Assembly (NCBI GenBank): GCA_024036415.1
Contig: JAMWET010000550.1
Coordinates: forward strand, 1 to 64,000
DNA from: Prochilodus magdalenae
Taxonomy: Eukaryota; Chordata; Actinopteri; Characiformes; Prochilodontidae
Reading direction: 5' to 3'
Length of the DNA stretch: 64,000 nt
Under the pieces are notes generated by a model, which was not told the origin of the DNA, made no database searches, and worked only from the letters and a program-made list of their open reading frames with translations. This document shows, one piece after another, positions 22,171-33,090 of this stretch. Each line of letters opens with the position of its first letter. The stretch's first letter is position 1. A program made the translations under genes and the position numbers.

Positions 22171-22985
22171 CTACTTCCTTCTAGGTACAAGTATTCTCTG
22201 GATGATTAGTGTATGATGAAAATAACTGGTTAGATGTACAGTGCCTGAAGTCTGACATATTGTTTTATGATTTGGCTTAAAATGTGTCAATCAATTTACT
22301 GTAATCTGTACAGCAAAATAGTCCACAAAAATAGAGTAATATTTGCGGAACCCAGAAGGCTTGTGGTTGGTTGACTGATGGTTTGGGGTAGTACATATAA
22401 TGGCTACATTAGACATAGTGACCCCTGCTTCCCAACACCAGCACCAACACCAACTTCACACCAAACCACTCTGAATGATCCAGTTTATCTGCCAAGATCC
22501 ACACAATTATTCAGAAATGTATAAAACGTGGTGAAATTCCCTTAACAACCAGACATGACTGCGTCTTTTCGACGTGACAATGTGCAGCATGCATATTTAG
22601 CGCCGTTACTCATACCTGCCAACGTGAGGGTGTGAAAGAGGGAGATTCTCCGGGTTATCCCTGCTCTCAAGGCCCTGTGAACAAAACATGATTTCTCGGG
22701 TTCTGGCTACAACGCGTGCACAGATTTCCACATCGAGGGGGTGCTTTGCCCCCTAGTGCCACAATATCATCAACTCTTCCCCACTCGCAGTGCAATCAGC
22801 AAGCCGACTGGCTCTTGTTTCCCGAATGGCCAGACTTCCTCCCTAAACAGACACCATGTTGAGCGTTGCTGTCTCTCTCATTCATATTCCAGCAAGTGAC
22901 CGGTGTCCTGCTTAATGATGACTCTGGCACAGTGCAGTGATGGGTGATGCACACCAGGCAGGGTTGTTTGAGCATGATTACCTCT
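22171..22985. other. Intergenic, no recognised gene
   Basis: No gene or clear repeat recognised. Some GC-richer patches at 22680-22900. Confidence 0.45.
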
Positions 22986-22989
22986 GGAA

Positions 22990-24195
22990 TGGGTTGCCAG
23001 GTATCACAACACAGATCTCAAACACCTACTGGGTTTCTATCACTATAAAAGCGGAAGATTAACTGGAGAGAAGTTCAATCAGGGGCACAGCAGGGGAAAG
23101 GGTTCAAATGGGCAGGTAGGATTACTTGTTAGCCACATTAGCGTTGTAGCATGAGTGCAAAACCTAAGAAGCTCCAAAAATGAAACATTTGGGACATTTG
23201 GCAGAAAAAGAAAATTTTGGAATTTTAAACACCGCAGGACTGGACTGAGAATAGTCTACTGACCAAAACTATCTGGCCAACAGTGTCCTGTGGGCAGCGT
23301 CCTGTGGGCATCGTCCTGTGACCACTGATGAAGGACTAGAGGATGACCAACACAAACTGTGCAACAGCAGATGAGCTACCGTCTCTGACTTTAGATATAC
23401 AAGGTGGACCAGCAAGGTAGCAGTGTCTAAAAGAGTGGACAGTGAGTGGACACTTTGTGCATAAACTCTGGGCTGGGTTGCCAGGTATCACAACACATGT
23501 TCCACACAGCTACTGGATCATGAATCTAAGAGATGAACTGGAGAAATGTTCAATCAGGAGCACAGCAGGGGAAAGGGTTCAGTATGGGCAGGTATGATTA
23601 CTTGTTAGCCACATTAGCCTTGTAGCTTGAGTGCAAAACCTAAGAAGCTTCAAAAATGAAGGCATCAAACATTTGGTACATTTGGCAGGAAAAGAAAAAT
23701 TTTGGAATTTTAAACACCACAGGACTGGACTGAGGATAGTCTACTGACCAAAACTATCTGGCCAACAGTGTCCTGTGGGCATCGTCCTGTGGGCATCGTC
23801 CTGTGACCACTGATGAAGGACTAGAGGATGACCAACACAAACTGTGCAACAGCAGATGAGCTACCGTCTCTGACTTTAGATATACAAGGTGGACCAGCAA
23901 GGTAGCAGTGTCTAAAAGAGTGGACGGACAGTGAGCAAACACATTGTGCATAAACTCTGGGCTGGGTTGCCAGGTATCACAACACATGTTCCACACAGCT
24001 ACTGGATCACTATGAAACTAAGAGATGAACTGGAAAAATGTTCAATCAGGAGCACAGCAGGGGAAAGGGTTCAGTATGGGCAGGTATGATTACTTGTTAG
24101 CCACATTAGCCTTGTAGCTTCAGTGCAAAACCTAAGAAGCTTCAAAAACTGAGACACCAAACATTAGGTACGTTTGGCACAAAAAAGGAATATTT
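22990..24195. repeat. Tandem repeat, about 487-bp unit, 2.4 copies
   Basis: The phrase GGGTTGCCAGGTATCACAAC recurs with its CCAG at 22997, 23481 and 23970, giving periods of 484 and 489 bp. Units share AATCAGG-GCACAGCAGGGG, GATTACTTGTTAGCCACATT, TTTGGAATTTTAAACACC, GACCAAAACTATCTGGCC and ATATACAAGGTGGACCAGC. Within each unit GTCCTGTGGGCA is itself repeated two to three times. The first unit is most diverged at its left end, and the third stops near 24195. Confidence 0.95.
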
Positions 24196-24269
24196 TGTAA
24201 ATCAGATTTTGCCCTGAAATATCACTATAAAATTGGGGTGTGTATTACTGTACTGCAGAGGATACACAA

Positions 24270-25010
24270 TAAATGGCTTCTTTTATTGAGACTGCATTTC
24301 TGCTTCTCGCACTTAAACTCCTGGCGTGTGTGGAAATTCTCCCTTTTGCTGTGACCATACATCATTCCAGTCCCATCAGCGGCAGATTGACTCTCCACTC
24401 CACGCGGATATCTCTGTGCAAATTAGAGCTCAGTGCAGATTGCTTCAGCTTGACTGAGGCCTCGAGGAAGTGAGTGCTTGCAGGCGTACATACACATATG
24501 TGTGTGTGTGTGTGTGTCCGCCCGTTGATGTTCCCCAGCTTTCTCCCCTACTTGAAACACTCCTCACACATCTGAAGTGCATATACGTGTGTGTGTGAGA
24601 TAGCGAGACGGAGAGGCTCTTGGCTGTGACCCCGCGTTGTTGATCACGTTTTGTCTGAAACTCATCTGCTCTGGCCGGGCTCTGAAGAGGCCTGTGAGTG
24701 GCTCTGTCATTCATGGGAAGCCACTCGAACCCGCGCGCCCTCAGCCTCCCCAAATCCCAATTAATGAGCAAAAAGCCTGAGAGGAGGTGCTTGACTCCGA
24801 CAGACGCGCTTTAATTGTTCTCCTCCATCCCCCTGGTAACTGCTTCTTTCGCATTCACTTGCTGATGGAGCTGTGCCTGTCTCTTCGCTCTGTGTGGCTC
24901 GCTGGATAAAATACTCCATCAGCGGGGTGCTTGCTAAAGAAACGCATTGTTCACGCAGGCTTTTTTTGCGAGTCAGGAATATATTGTGGGCCTTTTTTAA
25001 GGTCCTCATT
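24270..25010. promoter_or_regulatory. Repeat-poor segment (putative CNE), with GT microsatellite
   Basis: Mostly complex sequence without transposon signatures (for example 24355-24475 and 24840-25010), interrupted by a GT run at 24497-24517. Texture like conserved regulatory DNA. No coding frame is convincing. Confidence 0.25.
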
Positions 25011-25414
25011 CTTTAGACACTGTGCATACGGTCAAGGACCCCGTGTCTCCTAAGTGGTAACTTTTTCAGGAGACTGAAAAAAGATCTTGAGTATGAATCA
25101 GCCCATAGCCTACATTTTTCCTGCCTCTTAATCCCGCTGAGGTCAACATGTGACCTTTTTAGTCTGGGTTTATGTTCTCAGAAGAAGTCATCGTTCATTT
25201 TTATCCCATAGCCCAAAGAAAAGGTTCTTTCTGCTTTGAAATAAGAGTTTCAGCTAGTATATAAACAAGTTTCCAACTACACTGCTCACCCCGCAGCGTA
25301 TACAGCCCGTACATGGGAACTAAGCTGCAAACTCAGGCTGGTTTCAATTCACTGTTTTTGTGATGTCACAAAAACCAGTGCATGCATTTCCAAGAGGTCC
25401 ACTGACCATATAGG
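25011..25414. other. Intergenic, no recognised gene
   Basis: 25355-25385 carries the TTTTTGTGATGTCACAAAAA palindromic core of family F. Nothing else is recognised. Confidence 0.45.
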
Positions 25415-25765
25415 AGGACTCTGTAGTTCTACAGTTACAGACTGTAGTCCATTTGATTCTCTGTATCCTTTGGTACCCTGTTCTTTAATGGTCAGGACAC
25501 CCACAGGACACACTGTAACACACCACCACCATGTCAGTGACACTGGGCATAATCCAGCACCCAAACAGCACATGCTTTGGTGAGGTCTGGTGGGGGTCTT
25601 GGACATTGCAGAACATGGGGTATCAAAGTGTACAAAGAAACAGATGGACTACAGTCTGTAGTTGTAACTACCAAGTGCATGTCTATGGTGAGTGGAACAG
25701 ATTACATGGGCAATGAGTGTGGAGTTAAGGAGGTGTTCCTAATAAAGTGCTGAATGAGTCTACGC
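25415..25765. mobile_element. Family D non-autonomous element, copy 2
   Basis: The left arm TACAGACTGTAGTCCATTTG (25436-25455) is complementary in reverse to the right arm AGATGGACTACAGTCTGTAG (25642-25661). The core matches copy 1 (GTCAGGACACCCACAGGAC, CACCATGTCAGTGACACTG). A short right flank ends with CTAATAAAGTG. Confidence 0.7.
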
Positions 25766-26925
25766 TAATGTATTCATTTTGTGACATCACAAATGCAAAA
25801 AAAAGGATTGCTTTTGCAGCTTGATTTGCATATATGTCTCACTTGGACCGAACCGTAAATGATAATGGGAAACTCCCTGATGTTCACCCTGATAATCATT
25901 TGTTCCAAGACATATAGGTCCATTTCTATTGGTCCATTAGCCATGAAATGTCCACACAGGGAGGAGAGCAATATCAAATGATATCAAAAACTGAACATGG
26001 CAGTGGAGATATAGACGTTTACATGCTGTGTCCTTTCTGCATTTCCAATAACAGTCGCTGAAAGCCTGTCGCCATGTCATCCGGCATTAAATCAGCACTG
26101 GATGGTGTACAAAGTCGTTTTGACATGCATTGCCGTGTTTCTGACATGCTGGCATTCACTGGTGTGGTCTGCATGTATCATGCTGAAATTTAATTCGATA
26201 TTTTAGATCAATGAGGCCTCAGCATTACACCCGCTGCCATTGATTTGACACTCCTTTCCTGTTTGTGTTAACCTGGGTTAACAGCGATTATCAGCAAATT
26301 TGTGTATGCTATGCACAAATCGGATTTCACGGCCGTGACACAAACCTCCGCAGGCCCGTCCTTCCTGATAACTGCGTCTGGGTTCTGAGAAATCGGTCTG
26401 GTGCGGAATGACCTGCTCTGAAATCAGATTTTTCACGCCTTTTACTGTTCAAATGCACAAAGACTCCACTGATAAGTACCATGTGTGCTGCTTGGGCTTT
26501 AAAACAACCATGATGTCTACTGATGTCAGGCAAGATCCTCTAGTCTTAGCCTACTACTGAACTGGTTATATTTGTAGTGCACTTCAGCCATGCTCCCCTA
26601 AAAGGGGGTCTCTTTAGTGAAGGCAGTGGTTATAGAACTATGAGGAGCCATTTGAAAGGGTCATGCTGGCCAACAATTGTCACCCTGCTACACCTGTGGT
26701 ATGCATGTTTACATGCCTCCTACAGCCGAGCTGCAGTCGTAACCCTTTAGCGTTATGCTCAGCTTTTTATTAGAGTACATTTCAAGTCACTGTGTCTTAT
26801 TGAAAAAGGTCTTTGAACTCAACCTGATTGTGCCATCTCGACTAATCGGCAGAGGTATGTTAAAAAGTCCACAAAAGGTAAATAAGCCTTTTTTAAAAAA
26901 TAGATGTGCCTTTACTATTCTCATC
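25766..26925. other. Intergenic, no recognised gene
   Basis: No supported gene. 26050-26400 is repeat-poor. Confidence 0.45.
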
Positions 26926-26929
26926 CATA

Positions 26930-27260
26930 GAGAACTCATCTTCAGAGACGAGTCCAGTGTTTGTCTTGGTGGAGACCACCAATGAATGTGTGTGTGGAGG
27001 CACGATGATCAGCATGGAGATGAATGGTTTGTTGTCACATGTCACGTGTTCAGAAGGCCTGGTAGCTCTACTTCCACCCCTACTGCAAAATCAGCGAGAA
27101 TGTGAGAATATTCCAGCTGCATGGGATGGATTATCACAGGACACCGTTAAGAACCTCTACAGCTCCATGCTGAGACGTCTGTCGTGTTGCGTTAGAAAAC
27201 ATGGCCGTTCAATGCCATACTGAGAGACACTACTTCTATATGTGTAGCTCAATGAATATA
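26930..27260 (+). mobile_element. Family A relic, copy 9 (3' half)
   Basis: Starts at the FSDES-like part (26938-26955) followed by the LGGDHQ motif, the shared deletion junction (27055-27100), AWDGLSQDTVKNLYSSMLRR in frame at about 27117-27178, and the 3' flank. No terminal repeat is recognised. Confidence 0.7.
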
Positions 27261-27270
27261 TAAATAAAAT

Positions 27271-27305
27271 CATATATATATATATATAATTGATTTTATT
27301 TATAT
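27271..27305. repeat. (AT)n short microsatellite
   Basis: AT alternation immediately after the family A copy. Confidence 0.8.
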
Positions 27306-27399
27306 TTTAATTTGCTGCAATATAAAAGCCTTGCAAGAGTGCACTGTGTGTGCTGTCCAATTTTTTGTGTGATCATGTACAAGGGTGAGACAGAAAGAC

Positions 27400-27401
27400 A
27401 G

Positions 27402-27449
<48 letters not shown>

Positions 27450-27450
27450 T
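27400..27450. repeat. (GA)n microsatellite
   Basis: Near-perfect AG run of about 45 bp. Confidence 0.9.
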
Positions 27451-27464
27451 TTCACGCCCTTTAG

Positions 27465-27840
27465 ATTCTGGATTGGCAGTGACACACATTCCAGACCTGC
27501 CGCCCAGGCCTCTGTCACTGTGCCATTAGAGCTGATGCATGCTGGGAAAGAGCCGCCCCATTCGCAGGGAGCATTAATGGGGGCTTTAAAAATGAAGGTT
27601 AAAAGCGGCCCATCTCGCTCGGATCAATTCTTCATTGTGCAAGAGGAGCACCGGTGCCGTGACTTTTTCTCCTTGTTAACATAATGCAAGCTTTAAAAAG
27701 GAACGGAAAGGATTTTTCGGTATAAATAATGCAAATGAGAGTAGCTCGCTAATAGCAACAGGTTATGGCCAAGTCATCGCTTTTTAGAGCTGTCTGCAGA
27801 CTGATCCTATACACAGCCCTAAAAGCCTTTCCAGACAGAG
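27465..27840. promoter_or_regulatory. Putative conserved enhancer with octamer site
   Basis: Repeat-free stretch of high complexity with GGGAGCATTAATGGGGGC, TTGTTAACATAATGCAAGC and a perfect POU octamer ATGCAAAT (27729-27736). The dense homeodomain/POU-type sites without coding frame are typical of developmental enhancers. Conservation is not testable here. Confidence 0.35.
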
Positions 27841-28775
27841 AGAGAGAGCGAGAGAGGACAGGAGAACAGAAGATAAAGAAGTCAGAGTGTCCTTTGTGCA
27901 AAAAGAAAGTACGCTACAACAGACGTACCATGAATGGAGTCAGCAGGGAAGGAGGAACTGCACTATTGGGAGCTACATGAGCGAACTAAAACACATGCCA
28001 GTAATCTGGTTTTTCATCCTGGGACTAGCTGCCAGTAGAGGATGATAAACACAGGCCTACTAAAGTGTCAGTCCTGAAGGCTTCCTTATCCCACGTGCAC
28101 GCTAGCAGGTAGTAGGGTGACAAGTGACTAGTCATTTAATGCAAATGAACTATGACGCAGTGAAGCATAACAACTTCTTCAGATCAGTAGTAGACATATG
28201 GATCGGAGATCTCCAGCTCCATCTCTGTGAAATTCTTCTTCCTACCAGCCTTCGGTTTCAGTTCTCAGTAGTGTGGTGGAGGAGAAGCTCATAACCACCG
28301 TTTTTTCTCATATACATCTGAGGCAAATGAAGTGTGGACGAAAGTAGCAGATACTGGTCATGTCTCTGTGAAGTTAAGTCACTTGGTATCTAGCTAGGAT
28401 AGCCAGCATGCTAACGGGCCAACAGAGCTAGCCACAAATGCTAGCAGTAAGGTTCCCATACAAATTTATTCATCAATATTAATATGTGCATTAAAAACGA
28501 GCTAGCTTTCCTGGACTTTATGCACACCCACACATGACACCCAGAAGAGACAAACTTGGGGCTACCTAAGCGACTTGTCTCCTGCTATTATAAGCGCCTC
28601 TCACAGTGAATGGGCATCATTAGCGGTCATTCGGATCACCCGCTTGTGGTTAGACGAGAGGCGCTATTTTTTACCAGGGTTGATTTTGTCCCAGTGTGAA
28701 GAGCGTTTTGATGACATCAATTTTCATCATTGATTACTCTTTAAGGGCCTGTTCAGAGATGGAGATTAAGTCTAG
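27841..28775. other. Intergenic, no recognised gene
   Basis: Nothing coding or repetitive is recognised. Confidence 0.45.
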
Positions 28776-28779
28776 GTGT

Positions 28780-29335
28780 GCACTGAATTGCAGTGCCAAT
28801 GGGAATTTACCTCTGGGAATTCATTCTAGGCTAATTTGGTTCTGGGAAACAAAATAGATGAAATGATGTAGGAATGATTTCTGAATTTAGACTGGGTAAG
28901 ATTTATCTAGCTATACATATAGAAGTGGTGTCTCTCAGTATGGTGCCGGGCCTCCATGTTTGCTAATGCTACATGTATATGTCTCAGAAGTACAGGTTCC
29001 TAATGGTGCCCTGTGATAACACAGGTGGTGTCTGACACAACACCATTGTGTTTGGCGACGTTGTCGTGGTGTTAAGGGCAGTCGTTGTAACATGTAGTTC
29101 TGCATTATGCTGCCGTCTGCCAATGATGCTGGCACTAGCAGAGTGACCCATGGTGGCCTTACTGCTCACTGAATGTCAGTAGTTGTGGCTGTTGGGTCAG
29201 TCAGGTACAGCGATAAGGCCCAGCCTTGTGTGGCTGAAGGAGAAACTTGAATCATTCGCATGAATCACAATCTTACCCACCAAGTTTCATTCCTGTCGGT
29301 TGACTCCTTCTGGGTGCAGCTATGTATATATTTAT
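28780..29335 (-). mobile_element. Family A relic, copy 10
   Basis: The reverse-strand 3' flank (28785-28960) is joined to the N-terminal/leader half (29030-29335) with the whole middle of the transposase missing. The leader end reads TTTCATTCCTGTCGGTTGAC. Confidence 0.65.
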
Positions 29336-29727
29336 TAGTGAGACATATGACCGTAATGACATGGGCATGAGTGTATATGTTTATGCCACATTATGAGGGC
29401 CTGTCTTTCTAGTAGGCTTCCTGGTTAAAGTTTGGGTAAGTCTCCAGGAAATGAATAGAAGTCTATGTGATGGTGTGTGTGTGTGGTGTGTAGTACTGAC
29501 TCTGATAGGGTCTGATTTGTTTCTTCCTCCACACTTCCATAGTGTCGGCCTCATGCACTACAGTACCACTAAAGAGCGCTTAACCTCAGCTGATAAGGCT
29601 TATTAAAAATGATGGGCTTCATGGCGTGATTGGCTGTGGAGTGATGGAGGCCATCCAAGCCTTTCAGAGGGACGTGTAGCCACACTGGCAAGCCCCTTTA
29701 CTGATAAGCCGGTCAGTGGAACATTCA

Positions 29728-29950
29728 GCAAAGCCAAGGCCGCAATTCCTCAGATAAATAAGGAATTAGCTCAACTGGGGTTGTCGGCTAAGCTTAAAGT
29801 GGGGCTTATTTTTGAAGCTTAGCTCTTTTTAGGTCCGTCACTGCTGTTTGATAAAAACTGAATAATTACATTTAAATAGTGATGTACAGAATAGTGCTGT
29901 TTGTGCTGTTGTTGTAGTGCACCACTGCATCCTTCTCACTACAATACCCA
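29728..29950. repeat. Duplicated segment 1, copy a
   Basis: 29733-29778 matches 32115-32160 at 44 of 46 positions without gaps (GCCAAGGCCGCAATTCCTCA and following). Weaker similarity (TGAATAATT, GTGATGTA-GAAATAGTG) continues to about 29950. It contains AGATAAATAA. It could be a duplicated regulatory element or an old repeat. Confidence 0.7.
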
Positions 29951-30600
29951 GCATGCAATATGCAAATACATGAAGCAACCATTGGGAATGCCATCCACAG
30001 TATTAAAGAAATATGAAGGCTAATGAGTATTAGCAGTATCTGGGCTCCACCTTCATTATGTATGTATCCACCCCAGAATGTATGCATGTAAGTTTTTCAA
30101 AGCTCCTCCCACCTTCAAGATACATCATTAAAAGTGTGTGTGGTGGGGGGTCTCACTTTTGAGACTGTTAAGGCACCAATGTAGCAAGAAAGTAGGAATT
30201 TCCAGCACATGTAAATAAGATGTCCATGTAGGCCAGAGTTGCCCTTTAAGCCCACTTTTATTTTCTGGCCTGATTTCTCAAATAATGCTCAATATAAAGG
30301 TTGACCACTCGATAGCGACAGGTCAAGGTATTTTTCCAACACTTGGCACTGTGTAAGGACACTCTAGAATATGGAATGAGAATAAGAAGGGTGGATGTAG
30401 CAAGAGCTGGCTAGCGACCTTGTGTGCACGTGTTATTATTGCGAGGGCAGTCAGCAGCCTCTGAGTGAGGAAGATGGACCTTGGGCAGTTCTCCAGTCTT
30501 TTGATAAGAGGACTACAGGCTGATAACAGGGTAGCAGCAGCACTCAATGAAGTCAACAACAAGGCGGGAAAGGAGAGAGGGGGGGGGGCGGGTTTCCCAA
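29951..30600. other. Intergenic, no recognised gene
   Basis: AT-rich, with a G run at 30580-30588. No gene. Confidence 0.45.
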
Positions 30601-30606
30601 GTCGAG

Positions 30607-30675
30607 GAGGATAATCCTAGCAGCTCCCATTTAGAGCCACATTAACATGCTAATGTAGCGAGAGCTGTTTGTTAG
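30607..30675. promoter_or_regulatory. Duplicated putative regulatory element, copy a
   Basis: A 69-bp block that aligns without gaps to 38472-38540, with about eight mismatches. It includes GGATAATCC (30609-30617, an OTX/PITX-like core), ATTTAGAGCCACATTAACAT and GAGAGCTGTTTGTTAG. Both copies are followed by GTGAATAAGCCA. Duplication is seen; regulatory function is inferred. Confidence 0.45.
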
Positions 30676-30719
30676 CATGAGGACGGGGGTGTGCGGAGTG
30701 AATAAGCCACATACATTTA

Positions 30720-32100
30720 CATTCTCCTAAGATGCTCTGAAGTCTGGGGGAGAAAAGAGCTACCTTATCGCCTTTTAACGATTGAGTTATTAATTTTGTG
30801 CAGGAGGCAGTCATAAATCTCAGTTTTTAGCCACGTCCTTTCCTCCGTTCGGCTCGTGCATGCACGCGTGTGTGTAGGTATCCTCATTCCAGCACACTTC
30901 ATCATTTTTAATAAGCCTTATCAGCAGAGCCCAGACAGAGGCCTAGATCCTCCTCTTTTCCGATGCTGCGTCCTCCGAGGCTGCCGATTGTCTTGCTCGC
31001 GCTGGAAGGGCCTAGTTAACAAGTGTTTTGTTAGGCCTACGCTGTACAATGGCTTGTTGTCTTGGGTCAGTGAGTTTGGGAGCCTTTGTATTACTTCTAT
31101 TTTTGCTTCCCTAAAAGCACGGCACTAGCGTCTTAGGACTGAAACTGGAAGGGGACAATGCTGTCATAAAGAATGCCACGCTTCTAGACAGTCTGCACTG
31201 CAGCTTGCCGAAGCTTTGTTCTCCTATTAAGCGTGTGTTCTTCCCCTGCTGCAGATGTGGTCTCATGGTGCGCATCTTGGAAGAATGACACGCTGACCTT
31301 TGCCACTGTCGCTTCCTGATGATTCTTAGAATGTTCTGTTATTTCACTCCAAGACAATAACTACTTCCATTTTCCTCAGCTCAGAAGCCAGAGCGCTCCC
31401 CACAGTGCCTCTTCGCTTTTTGCCCGCTGGCCTTTGGGACTTGGCCGTAATTCTTGTTCCCTTGGAAACGCAGCCCAGGGCCAGGGAGTCCGTAGAGCTC
31501 CGGTGACCTGAACAACAAAAGAGTGTTGACCTCTTTCCCCTGCCGCTAAAAAGCCACGGCAGAATCCACAGCTCTCATTTTGTCTCAGCGTGGCATGTTA
31601 CAGCTGCCATACACACTTGACTGGAAGGGGTGAGGTTGGTTTTTCTTTACCACCTTCTCAGAAATGCTGCACGCTGAAAGAAGCGGTGCGCTGGATGTAC
31701 TCGGTTTGAATGTGCACATTATTTCTGTGTGGACTGAAAGAGTTCTGTATTGTCGGCAAATGCTTTTGGACCATTTCTCCTTCCCATGCCCACTTCTCTT
31801 TACACTATGAATGTATCACAAATGGTACTGATGAGGCTGTTCAGGTCAGCACCCCACTGAATGTTTGCCACTCTGGAAACACCTGGATTATTGACCTATG
31901 TGCAAAAAACTACTTTTTAATTTCCTTTAACTGATTTTAAATATGTACAGCCTTTGATTTTAGAAAATAGACTGATTTAATAATAACAGAAAGACCAGAA
32001 AATAAGATATAAAATGATTTAGCTGAAAATCATTTACTTAACTCATTCACAGGACAACGAAACAGGATGACCTGTTGTGACCATGCTGTTAGTGGGCCAA
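30720..32100. other. Repeat-poor intergenic stretch
   Basis: Complex sequence without transposons. CCTAGTTAACAAGTGTTTTG (31011-31030) and neighbouring blocks resemble non-coding conserved DNA. No exon is recognised. Confidence 0.35.
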
Positions 32101-32104
32101 TAGT

Positions 32105-32310
32105 TGAGGGCAAGGCCAAGGCCGCAATTCCTCAGATAAATAAAGAATTAACTCAACTGGAATTCTGGCCTAATTATTTTTCAGTTTCGCTCTTCATAGG
32201 GCTGTCACGGTTATTTGAATACACTTGAATAATTGATCAGTGTGATGTATGAAATAGTGTGGTTTGTTATAGTGATGCTATAGTACAGCACTGGATCATT
32301 CACTCTTTCA
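32105..32310. repeat. Duplicated segment 1, copy b
   Basis: Second copy of the 29728-29950 segment, about 2.4 kb downstream in the same orientation, near-identical over 32115-32160. Confidence 0.7.
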
Positions 32311-32580
32311 CAGAATTCACAATCCTTCTAGCTTTTTCCAGTAGAGTCCGGAATTACTGGGGTGATACAAGTTTGATCATTAAATTAATCACTTTTTCAG
32401 TGTGAAGTGAACAACTTACATGGCATTAGCATAAGTAGCTCACATCTGTCTCTCAAGGGTAGAGGGGATGGGTCATAACATGGGCTAGCACCCCATGTGT
32501 CACCAATCAGAAAGTCACAGGCTTAATAGCCTTAGTTGGTAACCTTAACCAAAAAGTGTTAACAGAGGTATAGGGATCTT
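32311..32580. other. Intergenic, no recognised gene
   Basis: Nothing recognised. Confidence 0.4.
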
Positions 32581-32585
32581 CCACC

Positions 32586-32912
32586 AACACTCATCATCAA
32601 AAAAAATGTTGCACCCGGAAGGAAGTGTTGCGCAACACCACTGTAGTCCTTGGTAACGTTGACATGGTGTTAAGGGCAACCATTGCAGCTGCCTGCCAGT
32701 GTGCTGGCAACTAACAGGATGACTCATGGAGGGCATCCTCACGTTTGTGGCTATTGGGTCAATGAGCTACAGCAATAAGGGCCGTCCTTGCTTGCGTCAC
32801 ATGCATGGCATTCGCATGTCTCACAATGTGGAACCTACCCACCAGGCTTTATTACTGTTGGTTAATTCATTTTTGGGTTTAACTATTTGTGCAACTACTT
32901 TTTGATGACGTG
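32586..32912 (-). mobile_element. Family A short derivative, copy 11, both termini present
   Basis: The left end reads CACTCATCATCAAAAAAAAT then GTTGCACC. The right end, on the opposite strand, reads CACGTCATCAAAAAGTAG then TTGCAC, so both inverted ends of family A are present around only about 325 bp. The inside keeps just the HTH-adjacent region and the leader. An extreme internal-deletion form. Confidence 0.7.
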
Positions 32913-32934
32913 TTTGTTTTTCAGTAATCCTGCA

Positions 32935-33090
32935 CAATTACGTGGCTACAGCAGATCACGCAGGGTGGTTAAGGTGTAATGCTGTATTGTAGAGAGACTT
33001 GGCGACTGAATGATTCACAGTGGTGATAGGAACCACACAGCTGAAGCCTCTAATGGCTCCCTAACAGGTTGTGACAGCGAAACTTAAACC
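32935..33090 (+). repeat. Interspersed repeat family C, copy 3
   Basis: GGTGGTTAAGGTGTAATGCT, CACAGTGGTGATAGGAACCA and GAAGCCTCTAATGG parallel the copy at 2676-2805. Confidence 0.5.
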
